A stretch of 64,000 nucleotides of DNA, from assembly GCA_947172415.1 (NCBI GenBank), contig OX359200.1:7386001-7450000 (forward strand). Direction: 5' to 3'. The notes beneath the pieces were generated by a model. That model saw only the letters and a program-made list of their open reading frames with translations. It ran no database searches and was not told the origin of the DNA. Shown one piece after another: positions 28,401 to 40,467 of the stretch. The translations under genes were made by a program, and so were the position numbers. The DNA is from Chondrosia reniformis (taxonomy: Eukaryota; Porifera; Demospongiae; Chondrillida; Chondrillidae). The stretch's first letter is position 1; every line of letters begins with the position of its first letter.

Positions 28401-29488
28401 ACACCTCATAATTGCGTAATAGTAAAAATGTCCGACCGTGAGAAGGTAGAACACAAATATTCAGAACTATGTATATGAATCTGATAAACTAGAGCGCTTT
28501 CAAAGATTTCTTATACACATGGATATATACTTTGTAGTACTTGATTGTTGGTGAAGTAGTATCTTTCCATATAAACTATCTGGAAGCCGTTATAGTGAAA
28601 TTTCGCCAATCGACAGCCAACGAAACTCCAAAGAAATAAAATTGGACCATACCGAACGCTACCATCCACGACGCTCAGAGGCCGGGATCGGTGGTAACGT
28701 TCAGCTTATCGAATCTGCCGAAGCAAATTACTACTGAGTTGAACTTTGGGTGTCACTTGCGTGAGAAGAACCAGTTCTTCTCGATATGGCCGACTCATAT
28801 GAATCCTAAGATATCAGATGCCAATCCCACATTACGTGGAACCCCCCCGAAATCCGGATTATTGGTGAGCACGTCTCTATGGCACCAACCGATTAGGAGA
28901 CAGCTTCAGAGTCTAAGCGCTACCAACCCCTATGGGAACAGCTACCACCATAGGGATGTGTCCAGGTAGGCCTACTTTATAAGGTTTTGCGCTTCTATTT
29001 AAACAACAAAATTTCGAAAGAAAACGGTTGTGGTTGGCGCTATTCCATACTTAAGAATAGGGTATTTGCGAGAAAAATATAGTCCAAATATTTCAAGTTC
29101 ATTACAGATCAAGGCATCGTTTCAAGCAATTTTGCAGGTATACTCAGTATTTGTGGTCCATCTCGAAACTGGGAAAAATGGATAAAACCCTGTGGGTGTC
29201 TTCATAGGCCGAGGAGAGGAGCTTTTCTGGTCCCACGTAGAAACGATTTTAGCGAGAGGTGTTCCGATATCAACGTTTAATACTATAACCAGCCACACTC
29301 AATTTCAAGTGCTGTAAAACGATAATGGCTGCATACATCTATATAGACATCTTCTGATAGCTGTGTTTAAGGTGCCTCTGTGTGTTTCTAGTTGCCCCAT
29401 GCATGTAAAAACCTTTATAACTTGAGGTGTTCCGATAATTTGCATAATGTTATCGCACGATCTAAATAGTATACTGTCTTGTACTAGT
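28401..29488. repeat. Interspersed 1.1-kb module, copy 6
   Basis: Same short-left subfamily as copy 5, but with the 'gcaggtata' variant of copy 1. A few unique substitutions occur near the right end, for example 'ctgtgtgtttcta'. The frame from 28691 to 28969 is identical to the other five copies. Confidence 0.85.
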
Positions 29489-29600
29489 GTACATTTGGTG
29501 CTGTAACTCTATCAATATGAAGCTTAAAGTTGGTGTAGGCACTCACAGAGAACAATGAAACATTTCCAATGAGGTTTTGAAAGTTTATTAATCTATATTT
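29489..29600. repeat. Right-hand end of the satellite
   Basis: A single decayed monomer (recognisable up to 'gaaacatttccaatgaggttttgaaa') fades into unique sequence near 29,575-29,600. The eIF5B stop codon lies less than 100 bp further on. Confidence 0.85.
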
Positions 29601-29664
29601 ATCCCATAATACATTTCACCATAAACACAAGAGATAGATACGGATATGTAATTTTAAAGTTGGA

Positions 29665-32600
29665 TTAGAGAATGTGAAACTGTTTCTTTAGTTCTACCAT
29701 TAAGTGCCAGTCGTTCTTTGAGAGATCTTCACGGAAATACTCCTTGATTGCATCAATGGAGCGACGTGTGATCTATAGAGTGAGCGGATAACATAGTTAC
29801 ATATTTTACATCACAGCTTTATACTCAGGGATTATTCAGCTAGCCTTACCTTGCTAACAAGAAGGTCTTCATGATCAAAATGTCTACCGTAGAGCCGTGG
29901 TGCCTCTCCGGGTACAGGTTCAATCTTGATACAGATTTCACTTCCTTTTCTAGCGCTCTCTACGGGTTTGTGGTTCAACTCCATACTTGTGACAATCCCA
30001 ATATCACAGAACTGGACAGGAAGAAGAGGTCATTTGAACTCAAATAGTGTTAAGGCTAAAAATGACAGGCTAGTCCTTACATTTTTGCTGGGCACTGTGA
30101 GAGGTGTCCCTTGCTTGAGGATGCCTCCTTCAATCTGTACACCCAATACAATGGGGTCTCGGGTATTAAATATACAGTTGGGTAAAATCTTCAGTTTGCA
30201 CGGGAAGACAGCAATATCTTTGTGTTGCTCTCTCAATCTCTGCTTCAGGTCCTGCAACAGAGTGGGGCATGAAATGACAAAATTCCTGTACACTACCACT
30301 TCCTGTACACTACCACTTCCTGTACACTACCACTACCTGTACACTATCACTTCCCATACACTACCACCCCAGTGTAGGCCTTACCTCCCTGTATTGCATA
30401 AAGTTGTCAAAGAGGTGGTAGATAATGTCTGCAGTGAATATCTTCACCCCCAGCTGGTCAGCGTACTCCTGTGCCTCCCTCTCCACACGGACATCAAAGG
30501 CTAGAATTACAGCATAGCTATATACAAAGATGGACAGACATTTTTACTGCTGCTGAACATCACAAGCAAGGTCTTACTCATTCTTGTGCTCCAGCATAAC
30601 TGATGCTTTCATGACATCTCTTTTGTGAACAGGGCCAATATTAACTGCACAATACTATGCAGAATAAGAACAATATTATAATTATATACTTACACACACT
30701 TTACAACAGTATAAATGACAGCCATACAGGTATCTTTGACTGCTTAAGAAACTCCACCAGCGCCTCAAGGGAGCCTAAAGTGGAGGCTTGCACATATACT
30801 CCCACATCCTGACACTTGATTGCATTGAGACTCTCTTCCAGGTATTTGGCAGCTACACTCTACAGGAGGGGAGGGGCAGGGGGAGGGGTAAGGGGAGGGG
30901 CAAGGGGAGGGGTAAGGGGAGGGGCAGGGGGAGGGGTAAGGGGAGGGGCAGGGGGAGGGTAAGGGGAGGGGCAGGGGGAGGGGTAAGGGGAGGGGCAGGG
31001 GGAGGGGTAAGGGGAGGGGCAGGGGCAGGGGCAGAATGGTAAAACTACAAATCAAATTAATTGTTCATCACTTGTTGTCAGAATGAAAGCATTTACAACA
31101 TGTACTGTTGCCATGCCAACCAAAACTGACTATCAATATATCACAAATCACATGAGTGTCACATGACAGTCACACATTTTAGATGTTCTTTGTGATTTGC
31201 CTATAAAACTACACTTTACCTTGAAATAATCCACCTCATCTGGTTGCTTAGCAACAAACAAGGGTGTACCAGCTAGTGTCTTTTCCAGTTCCTTGCCGGT
31301 CAACTTGACTCCTTGAGCAGCTGCCAGCTCCTTGTGCTGGATGTAGGCATTCTACACACAAGGAGACAGTAGAGGTAGGGGTGGGGTATTCCGGGGGTAG
31401 GGGGTGGGGTATTCCGGGGGTAGGGGGTGGGGTATTCCGGGGGTAGGGGGTGGGGTACTCCGGGGGGTAGGGGGTGGTGTATTCCGGGGGTAGGGGGTGG
31501 TGTACTCCGGGGGTAGGGGGTGGGGTATTCCGGGGGTAGGGGGGGTATTCCGGGGGTAGGGGGTGGGGTACTCCGGGGGTAGGGGGGGTATTCCGGGGGT
31601 AGGGGGTGGGGTACTCCGGGGGTAGGGGGTGGGGTATTCCAGGGGTAGGGGGTGGGGTATTTACCTTTACTCTTAGCTCTCTGAGAGGCTGAGGAGTGAG
31701 AAGAGTTCTAATTTGAGTGGAATATGGTCCATCCGACCCACAGAGCACTACAGTGTCCCCTTCCTTCAGCATGCCATTCCTCAAGATCACATCCACTGTA
31801 GTTCCCAGACCAGGTAGGGCCTTCACCTAGAAGAGGAAATAAGTGGGCGTGTCTCTTAGTGGGTGTGTCTCTTAGTGGGTGTGTCCCAAGTGGGTGTGTC
31901 CCAAATGGGCATGGTAAGAGCGGACCTCTAGGACATGACATTCCAATTCTTCTGAGAACATCAGCTTCTCCTGTAGTTGTTTCTGCGAGACTAAGGCGAG
32001 CAGTGCCATCAGATCTCCCATCCCATCTCCAGTAATGGCTGATGTTGGGCACACAGGCACATAGTCTTTGGAACTGACCTTCTCCCAGAACAAGGATACA
32101 TTGATACCCTGCAGGTAGTGACACAGTACAGCCACGAATGTGGAGGCGGAGCTATGACATCATAGCTATGATGTCATCTTCTTGGCCTTACTTGTTCTGC
32201 AAAGTCACTGATGGCCTTCCTAAAGCGATCATCAAACTGAGAGGTGGTGGTTGCTTTCTGTTTCTTGAGGTTTTCCCTGATTCCACTGGTTGGGTTCCGC
32301 CTCCAGTCCAACAGACGGTCCACCTTGTTCAAGGCAACCAAAAAAGGGACTTTCCCTTTCTTCAATATGTTGATGGATTCAATAGTCTGGGGCTCCAGCC
32401 CATGCATCAAGTCAACCACCAAAATGGCTACATCACACAGGGAGGATCCCCTGGTCCTCAGGTTGCTGCACAGCAAAGCAGAGTGGTGGCACTAGTATAG
32501 CCGGACCTAATTGAGGAGCTCACCTAAAGGACTCGTGTCCCGGTGTGTCAATAATAAGAAAACCTGGAATCTTGAGCTCCTGTTTAGAAAACTGCACAAG

Positions 32601-35007
32601 GCAAGGAGATGAGGTAACAAAGGCTCTACAGCCAGACCACACAGGGAAGCCATTTTACCTCCTTGAGGTGTTTGGTTTGATTGCGGATTGCATCATCCGG
32701 GACATATGTGGCCCCAATCTGCTGTGTGATGCCTCCTGCTTCTCCATCCTGCACATTTGTGTGTCTAATCTTGTCCAATATCTTTGTCTTTCCAGTGTCT
32801 ACGTGACCAAGGACACAGATGACAGGACAGCGAAGAAACTCCGGTGAACGATTCTTCAACGCTCTTTCTTTACGTTTCTATTGCAACACAGACAGATAAG
32901 ATCAACCACAACTACTTAGTACATGAGGTCCCCTTCACTCACATGAATCCTGTTAGCTACTCTGTCTGTGATGGAGGCACATTCATCTTCATCTGAGCTA
33001 CTCTCCTCTGAACTACTTGTCTCCTCCTCACTCTCTCCCTCTGACAGACTGCCGGCCTGTAGTTCCGTTACTTTTGTTGGAGCCTCGGAAGCATTTTTGT
33101 TAGAGTTTGCTTCAGTAGTGGCTTCCGATTCTTTCCTTTCCTTCTCACTCTCGCCCTCCCCTTCCTCCCCACTGCTGGCATCCCAAGTGTCCTTCACATT
33201 ACTGCCTTGGTCACCCTCTGCATCCAAGTCTTCCCAGCTATCCAGTATCTCATCCTTACCCTCCCTTGGGATGGTTGTGGTTTCCTTATCTTCAGAGGTT
33301 ATTACGTCATCACTAGTTGCTACTTCCTCAACTTCTTTGTTCTTTTTGTTGCGTCTGCTGCCATATTTCACAGGCTTCCTCTCAGCTTCCTGATTCAATC
33401 CTGGAATATTCACTCCTATAGAGTCACACATAGTTATACACTTTGACCCCTGCACTTTGAACTTGAGCCAGCTACCTTGTGCTATCAGCGCATCCAAGTG
33501 AGCTTGTTGTTTCATCTTTTTCTGCCTCTCAGCTTTTGTAAAGTAAGTTCCTTCCTTCTTCCTCCTCTCCTTTCTCTCCTTTTCTTTCTGTTTCAGCTTC
33601 ATCTTTCTCTCCTCCTCCAGTCTCAGTTTCTCCAGTCTCTCTGTCTCCCTGCGTTCCTCTTCCTCCCTCATCCTTCTCTCCTCCTCTTCCCGCTGCTTCT
33701 GAGCTACTCTCATAGCTTCAACACGCTTCTTAATAGCAGACCCAACAGTAGACTTCTTTGGCTTCTCTGCAGCTGCACTAGCACCACTTTTCTTCTTCTT
33801 TTTCTTCTTCTTCTCTCCAGCCTCTCCCCTGCCGCACACAGAACAATCTTCCAGACTTCAATCACTACATCTTCCTAGTAACTCACTCTTCCTGAGCTTC
33901 CATTTCATTAGATTTATCTTCTTGGGGCTCTTCTTTAATAGCCTGGGGCTCTTCTTTGGTAGCCCCAAGGGCTTCTTTGGTAACACTAGTAGCCTGGGGC
34001 TCTTCTTTAGATTTGCTAGAAGGCCCAATCTCCAATTCTGCTAAAGCTACCTCACACTCTTCCTCTCTACAAAGGCAATGAACTTGTACCTAAAGAGGAA
34101 GATTTTGGTAAGAGGTACTCACTGGTGGCCTCCCTTTGCCTTCTTCCCTTTCTTTGTCTTCTTCCCCCTGCTCTCCTTGACAACCTCCTGGCTGCTCTCC
34201 TTGACAACCTCCTGGCTGCTCTCCTTGACAACCTCCTGGCTGCTCTCCTTGACAACCTCCTGGTTGCTCTCCTTGACAACCTCCTGGCTGCTCTCCTTGA
34301 CAACCTCCTGGTTGCTCTCCTTGACAACCTCCTGGCTGCTCTCCTTGACAACCTCCTGGCTGCTCTCCTTGACAACCTCTACAGAGCTGGCTCCCTCGCT
34401 ATACACAAGACCATCTCAAGTACTGTCAGAGGACGTCACAGCGAAAGGGGACTTACACTTTATCACTTTCTCCTTTCTTTTCTTCCCTTTTACCAGTCTC
34501 TTCTGTCACTTCCAACTTTGCGCCTTCATCAATGCGACCCAGTTCACTTTCCATGTCAAAATCTTCATCCCTGAACAAAGAGTTAAGGAGTACACAGTTA
34601 ACAAATGCCTACTTGACGGAGCATGCATAGACCAGATCTCTCATTCATTACTCTGTAAACATATATTACATAAACCAACTGACCAATCAGCTTTCTTGCC
34701 TTTCTTTTTCTTCTTTTTGCCTTCCTTAGCTCCTCCCACCTCCTCCTTTACACTAAATTACAGGATTATCCTCATTGACAGTCTTAATGAGACAAACCTA
34801 AAAACTACAAGTTAAACTCACTCCTCCTTCATTCCCTCAGGAGGCGGAACACCTAAATCCTCTGAATCTACTCCCTTCGTCACGACCTCTTCGACACTAC
34901 AGGAGAGAAGTCATTAGAGACCAGTATAAATAAAGCCTATTAAAGGATAGGCATCCGTACTCGTCCAAGTCGAGATCCTTTTGCTTTTTGCCTTTCTTTT
35001 TACCCAT
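29665..35007 (-). CDS. eIF5B: Eukaryotic translation initiation factor 5B (IF2-type GTPase), multi-exon
   Basis: Translational GTPase that joins ribosomal subunits and delivers initiator tRNA in the cytoplasm. The N-terminus ([10 protein letters not shown], start codon 35,005-35,007) is followed by a long lysine/glutamate-rich region, including a charged coiled-coil-like exon at about 32,920-33,830. The G domain is complete: G1 GHVDTGKT, switch [12 protein letters not shown]3 DTPGHESF, G4 NKVD, G5 near 'PTSAITGDG'. Domains II-IV follow, for example '[12 protein letters not shown]'. The last exon (29,665-29,772) encodes '[12 protein letters not shown]' and ends 'KKQFHIL', close to the human C-terminus. 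Exon 1 is 34,961-35,007. One intron near 33,417-33,473 is only about 60 bp. Introns and one exon carry minisatellites. It is head-to-head with RELCH. Identification is secure; middle exon borders are approximate. Confidence 0.95.
30287..30366. repeat. Short tandem repeat in an eIF5B intron
   Basis: About four to five units of an approximately 18-bp motif, 'cctgtacactaccactt' with variants, just downstream (in gene direction) of an exon encoding domain IV. Confidence 0.8.
30865..31034. repeat. G-rich minisatellite abutting an eIF5B 3' splice site
   Basis: Tandem 'ggggaggggcaggg' and 'ggggtaagg' units on the plus strand. On the sense (minus) strand this is a C-rich polypyrimidine tract that runs straight into the acceptor '...cctcctgtag' before an exon encoding 'AAKYL'. 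Dense G-runs make strong G-quadruplex potential on the template strand. Confidence 0.9.
31373..31660. repeat. Minisatellite filling an eIF5B intron
   Basis: About 13 units of a roughly 20-23-bp motif (plus strand 'ggggtattccgggggtaggg'). On the gene's sense strand it starts within a few bases of the donor 'gtaaatacccc' and extends nearly to the acceptor 'ccttgtgtag'. Confidence 0.9.
31842..31910. repeat. Small minisatellite in an eIF5B intron
   Basis: Four to five units of a roughly 16-bp motif, 'agtgggtgtgtctctt' with variants, between exons encoding the end of the G domain and the start of domain II. Confidence 0.75.
34171..34381 (-). repeat. Coding octapeptide repeat in eIF5B
   Basis: Nine tandem 24-bp units in frame with the eIF5B N-terminal region, encoding EVVKESSQ or EVVKESNQ. 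Flanking residues on both sides (serine/glutamate-rich before, '[11 protein letters not shown]' after) fit the low-complexity eIF5B N-terminus. Units are almost identical, pointing to recent expansion. Confidence 0.8.
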
Positions 35008-35072
35008 TTCTCGGTCATGTCCTGAAGCGTTAATACAGTCCCTGTATTGGGCCTCGAGATGACTTGCACAAA
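35008..35072. promoter_or_regulatory. Bidirectional promoter region, eIF5B/RELCH
   Basis: Only 65 bp separate the eIF5B start codon (minus) from the first RELCH ATG (plus). The two genes must share promoter sequence, or their leaders overlap. No TATA box is seen; 'tattggg' near 35,046 is a possible inverted CCAAT element. Confidence 0.6.
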
Positions 35073-38000
35073 ATGGCTGATGATGAGATTACAAAACGGA
35101 AATTAACGGCAACTAATGTACGTCCTCTACATGCAAATGGCTGCTAAATTTAAGTGGGACGATATTGCAGAAGTACTTTTAGATCACAAGTTTTATTTGA
35201 CAGCGTTAGAGCTGCACACGGAACTGCTGGAACATGGCAAGGAAAACAAGACGCTGAAAGATTTCTTTTCAAATCCTGGCAACTTTGTCTCCGCCACACC
35301 CCATTCCCTGGCCCCTCCCGGAGTCAGTACTGATTTGTGTAAGTGTATGACGTTTCCTCATATTCCTCTAATGTCTTTCATTGAAACAATAGTTATGTTG
35401 TCAGCTCGACCTAGCTTGGAGCTGCGTAGGCGGATCGCGATCTCGGCATAGCAACTTTATATGCCCTTTGTCATTCCTCTTGTCCCAGCCCGTACTCCGA
35501 GCGTCTCCAGTTTAGACTCGCTGGAGCTGACCCGCTATTCTGACGATGGAAATGCAGTTCACTCGGACGAGAGAGTGGCAGTGTTGGAATTTGAGTTGCG
35601 CAAAGCAGACGAGACGATCAAGTCACTGAGAGCTAGTCTCACTAAAGCTTCTAGTGAGCCTCTTATAGGAGCTGCCATTTTATTCTTCATGTCTATAAAT
35701 GTGTAGCTTTTCATGATAATATAGTAAAAAACACATTCAGTCCATCCCCCCCTCCCTCCCCTCCAGAGCAAGCTGGAGGAGGTTCATCTGCGGCCAACCA
35801 GGAGCCAATCAAACCTCACGAGAGGAAAGTTGTAAACTATCTCATTCATGACTTTCTCCTGCAGCAGTCAAACAAGATGACAGCGATCACATTTTGTGAA
35901 GAGAACAGTGATCAGGTACTGTGTGAGCTATCTTTAGTTCTGCGAGACTGAATGGTTCTTTTTTATTTTAAGGATTTTGATGACTGGAGTGATGTAGGTC
36001 TGAACATTGCGAAACCTCCCGGACTGTTGCAGCTGTTTAGGAACTATTGCAAGATCACCATCGACAACAAGGAGTACATTGAGCAGTTGCAGAGGAAAGT
36101 CAACACTCAAGGCTCCCAGATTCTGGCACTGCAGAGAGAAAATGAAGTGTACTCCAACAAAATTAGAAATTTAGAAAAGTATGCAATTATCAATTATTCA
36201 ATTTTATCTTTCATGTCAGTTTCCTGCACGAGACTAGGTTGATTCAGACAATGGACAGTGAATGGGCTTTAAGTGGAAGAATGCGTAATGTGGCCTCCCA
36301 GCAGCAGTTCAACCCGGCTGTCCAGTCCAGCCTTGTGAGGCATGCGAGAAACAGGTCTCTGGACAGTAGCACTGTGAAGCAGCTCGTCTCAGACAGTGTG
36401 AACCTCAGTGAACAGAAGAGACTAGACAACGACAGGCAACCTTCTGGGTCCCCGCAAGAAGGGGAAACTCCCCAGCCAGGGGACACTCCCCAACCTGCAG
36501 CAGCTATAGACAGTGATGGAGAGGGGTCTCCCGAAGGTCAAACAACCAAAGTCTCATTTCAGTTGGACACTCCAGTTGATGAGAAGCAGTTTTTCAATGA
36601 TGAAACAGTGGGAAAGGATTCTGGTTACCTAGATACCGGACTATTTAAGGACAAGCAATTGTTGAGACAGTTTAGAGAATCAGTTTTGAGTCTAATACAA
36701 ATTGAGGAGACAAAGTTGACCACTGAGGTGAGTCACATGACTTTTGCATGGGTGTCACATGACTTTCACATGGGTGTCACATGGATGTCACATGACAGCA
36801 TGATACCTTTTATGCTTTAGATTTCAAGTTTATCAGAACTGGAAAAGGAGGATTTGATTAACTTGATTGCAAAAACACTACCAAATATTGTGCAACACTT
36901 GGGCAAGCATAAACAGGTTGGTCCACAGAGTCCCGCCCACATCTATATTATCCAATCAAATGTTGTTCTCCCACAGGAGCTGCTTCCACTGTTGGTGTGG
37001 GTGGCCTCGTATCACCAAGACAGCAAGACACGGAGCGACGCCTTGGAGAGGATGATGAATATCTTTCAGAAGCCTAATCGAAAGGAGCGCGATGCCCTTC
37101 TCTGTGCAGTGGTGACCTATGCCAAGCTGAACGGCTCGGAGAAGCTGCTTGAGGAGATGATGTTGCATTGGTCTCAGCTGCTGGAGGACAAGTCTTATGA
37201 AAGGAGAATGCTGGCTGGAGAAGTCTGTGCCAGTTTGGTGACACACCTACCAGTAAGTGACACACCTACCAGTAAGTGACACGCCCACCAATATGTGACA
37301 CACCCACCTAGGATTGACAGGTTTTTCTCAAATTAGGTGGAATTTCGCAGTTCATTTCTCCTGTCAATGCTGGATCAGCTCCTCGCTTCAGAGAGAGTTG
37401 AGGTTGTCAGGGAAACGGCAGTCAAGTCCCTAGCAGTGCTGGTCATGTTTGTGGATGACAACAGAAAGTTCAACCAGGTACGTACCTGACCGACACATTC
37501 CAGTGCCAAGTGACTGCTACTCGTGTAATAGTGTTGGGAGCTGCTTCAGAAGGCACTTAACGACAGGTCCCAGCTGGTGGTGTCCAGTGCCCGCACTTGT
37601 CTCCTCCCCTCCCTCTCTGCGTGGGCGTACCAGATGGACAAGCTGAATGAGGTTGTCATCTCCTACTACCTGAACCAGATCACTGTCTGTACCAAGGTTT
37701 GTGTATGCTGCCCTGTGTGGAGGAATGATTCAGATCCATCCAATTTCCCATTCCCATTAGCAAATTTCAAAACTGGAAGGGGAATCTGGTGCTACTGAGC
37801 GATGTGTGCATTACCTGCAGAACCTATTCTATGTGGTTCCTTGGCAAATGGTAGCCATTTTGTTATCACCTGATGTCAAGTCAGCTGCAAAGAAACAAAC
37901 TAAATTTAAATGTACACTTTGTTTGACAATACCTCATTAGTTCAAGGCCGGCCACAGGGGCCGGCTCCGGCCCTGTAGTTAGGTACGTGTTGTCCTATTC

Positions 38001-40317
38001 TCATGCAGTGTCCCTTCCAAAGGCTCCCTGTCCGCTGCTGGACCTGACTGCATTACTGGGGGGCAGTGCCAACGCAGCCTCACTAATAGAGTCCTTGCAA
38101 GCATCTACTGACAGCCATTCCGCCGAGGTGCAGTGGCTGATCAACCACTAGTAGGTCATGTGACCTCTCTCAGTCCCTCCAGTAACTCCTCCCTCTCTTC
38201 TCTCCTGCAGTTTGACATCATTAATCAAGTCTATACGTGAGTTTAGGCCATTTAGTATACGCAGCGAGAACTAAGTGATTAATGTGGTCCCTCCTCTCAG
38301 TAATGGTAGGGTTTTCCCAGCCTGAGGTTATACACCAGTTCTGTGTTTTAATCTGTTCAATATGTCAATATTTGGGATACAACTTCACTAATACAATGGC
38401 AAGTGTCACATGATTGTCATGTGACATTATGCCTTGAATGTGTGTGGTTATGCTGTCTGTAGATCCGCCCCCTCTTCCTGAAGCAGTTTGAGATTCCTGC
38501 CCTAGAGGGCCAGCTTGCAGTAGCCAACAACAGAACTGGACTCACCACAGTGGCCGTTCCAGTGTACATTTGTGGGATACTGGTCTCGTTCAGCGAGTTC
38601 CAAGATAACATTGTGCATTTCATTAAAGATACTCTCGTCACTCTGTCTACATACTACGCTGAGACACACTCTATAAATGCAGCAGTACAAGAACTAAGGT
38701 AGCCACGCCCCTGCTCTCCTCTGCAGCCACACCCCTCCTCACCTGCAGCCACACCCCTCCTCACCTGCAACCACATCCCTCCTCACCTGCAGCCACACCC
38801 CTCCTCACCTGCAGCCACACCCCTCCTCTGTAGCCACACTCTTCACCTGCAACCACACCCCTCCTCACCTGCAGCCACACTCCTCACCTGCAGCCACACC
38901 CCTCCTCACCTGCAACCACATCCCTCCTCACCTGCAGCCACACCCCTCCTCTGTAGCCACACTCTTCACCTGCAACCACACCCCTCCTCACCTGCAGCCA
39001 CACTCCTCACCTGCAGCCACACCCCTCCTCACCTGCAACCACATCCCTCCTCACCTGCAGCCACACCCCTCCTCTGTAGCCACACTCTTCACCTGCAACC
39101 ACACCCCTCCTCACCTCCAGCCACACCCCCCTCTCCTCTGTAGCTCGCACTTCTCCCACCATCACATCTTACTGGAGTTGCTAGAGGAACTGGCTGGCCA
39201 TCCGAAGATGATTGTTAGAGAACACATTCCTCAGCTAGTGGGGGTGTGTAGTGCACCGTCAGACACACCCACTTCTTGTCTCTCCAACTGACCACTTCTC
39301 CTCTCACAGGCTGTTGCAAAGTGTGCAAATGAGAAGTTCACTCACCGCAGAATAATACCCTTTCTCTCCAAACTATCTCGGGACTCGCACATGTGAGGAA
39401 TGTCCTTCTTCCTTCTTGCACTCCACCCACTCCACCCTCCACCTCCCACTCTGCCTCGTAGGGCTGTACAAGAAGGTGTCATTCCTGTTCTAGGAGAGAT
39501 GATGGCAAAGTCAAAGAGTCGTGAGATTGTCTCAAACTGTGGAAAGCTCTTTAGACGGTTTGTGGAGGATGAGTCATTGGCTCACGTGCACACTGTCAAG
39601 ATGGCCGTCCTCAAGACTCTAACTCAAACAGCCACCAAAGTGGATGCACATTTTAGAGAAGAGTGTAAGCATTACCTTCTCACTTGCCAACCTCTCTCTA
39701 CATCCCCTCCCCATCCTCCACTCAATTCTACAGTTCTAATTCCTCATCTGTACAACATGACAGAGCTCAACTCCTCAGACGACAACGTAACTCGGAAAAC
39801 AGACATTACTCGTGCTCTTGTAGCAACTTATAAGGAACTTGTTTATTGCTGTATCCTCTGCATCACTTTGTGTTGTAATACAGTACTGTTTCAGATACCT
39901 TCCTTAAGTTTGCTTAGATATGTCTGCAGAACAGGTGATGCAATACGTGTTGCCGGGATTACAGCATCTGATAGACGATGTGTGTAAACTTGCACCTGAT
40001 CTTGAGGTATGAAGTCTGAACCACGCCCACCCACAATACAACCACGCCCACCCACAGTACAACCACGCCCACACACCTACATATTATGTACCTTTGCTCT
40101 CGGATGCACTTTAGGAGGTAGTGCAGACGATGATCAAAGAACAAGAGGAAAAGGTGAAAAATGTAACTCCAGAAGGCACGCCCACTACCAGGTATGTTCC
40201 CTCCCCTTTACAGACCAGTATGTCAATATTGTCTCACTTTCCAGTACTCCAGTTAAAAAGGAATCAAAATCCTTTATATCACCAGGAAGACTTCGGTTCA
40301 AAAGGAGCAAAAATTAG
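35073..40317 (+). CDS. RELCH: RELCH homologue (KIAA1468; LisH, coiled coil and HEAT repeats)
   Basis: RELCH is a RAB11-binding protein that tethers recycling endosomes to the trans-Golgi network for cholesterol transfer. Conserved pieces appear in order: LisH 'YLTALELHTELLE', 'SNPGNF', 'LDSLELTRYSDDGN', coiled coil 'VAVLEFELRKADETIKSLRA', a second LisH-like stretch ending 'DDWSDVGLNIAKPPGLLQLF' (35,850-36,050), HEAT repeats from about 36,980 to 39,960, and a short basic tail ending 'GRLRFKRSKN'. Many small exons with GT-AG introns. The start is uncertain. ATG 35,073 (MADDEITKRK) needs a 37-nt intron (35,118-35,154) to reach the LisH; ATG 35,116 reads directly into it. One intron is filled by a minisatellite. 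It converges on DUS2. Confidence 0.92.
37800..38008. other. RELCH intron with a GC-rich palindromic patch
   Basis: About 210 bp of intron before the acceptor at about 38,008. The only structure seen is a small hairpin-capable patch near 37,945-37,975, with 'ggccggc' and 'gccggctccggcc', in otherwise AT-rich sequence. Confidence 0.5.
38703..39140. repeat. Minisatellite filling a RELCH intron
   Basis: About 20 units of a roughly 22-bp motif, 'cctgcagccacacccctcct', with variants containing 'ctctgtagccacac' and arranged in longer blocks. It begins at the intron donor ('gtagccacgcccc') and ends at the real acceptor ('cccctctcctctgtag'). Every unit contains a pyrimidine tract followed by cag or tag, so the intron offers many decoy 3' splice sites. 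Confidence 0.9.
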
Positions 40318-40336
40318 AGAATTCTTTTATGTCAAC

Positions 40337-40342
40337 ATTAAA
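40337..40342 (+). terminator. Possible RELCH poly(A) signal (ATTAAA)
   Basis: The common ATTAAA variant lies 20 bp after the RELCH stop codon. If used, RELCH transcripts would end before the hammerhead ribozyme; if bypassed, the ribozyme would lie in the 3' UTR. Confidence 0.4.
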
Positions 40343-40467
40343 TTTTCATATTTCACGACTTCTAGAAATTGTTTTGATACATTGATGGCAAACACTAGAC
40401 AAGTTATATGCCATGATAACTTGTAAATGTAGAATTATAAAAGAATTTGTTGGAACTTACATTATAG

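Noticed and set aside
1-29575. CRISPR-like array or tRNA/5S cluster
   Set aside because: The units are contiguous satellite monomers without spacers; no 5S, snRNA or tRNA signature (A/B boxes) was found in monomers or modules.
1-29575. CENP-B box in the satellite
   Set aside because: No monomer variant matches the TTCG...A..CGGG pattern, so centromere identity cannot be claimed from a motif.
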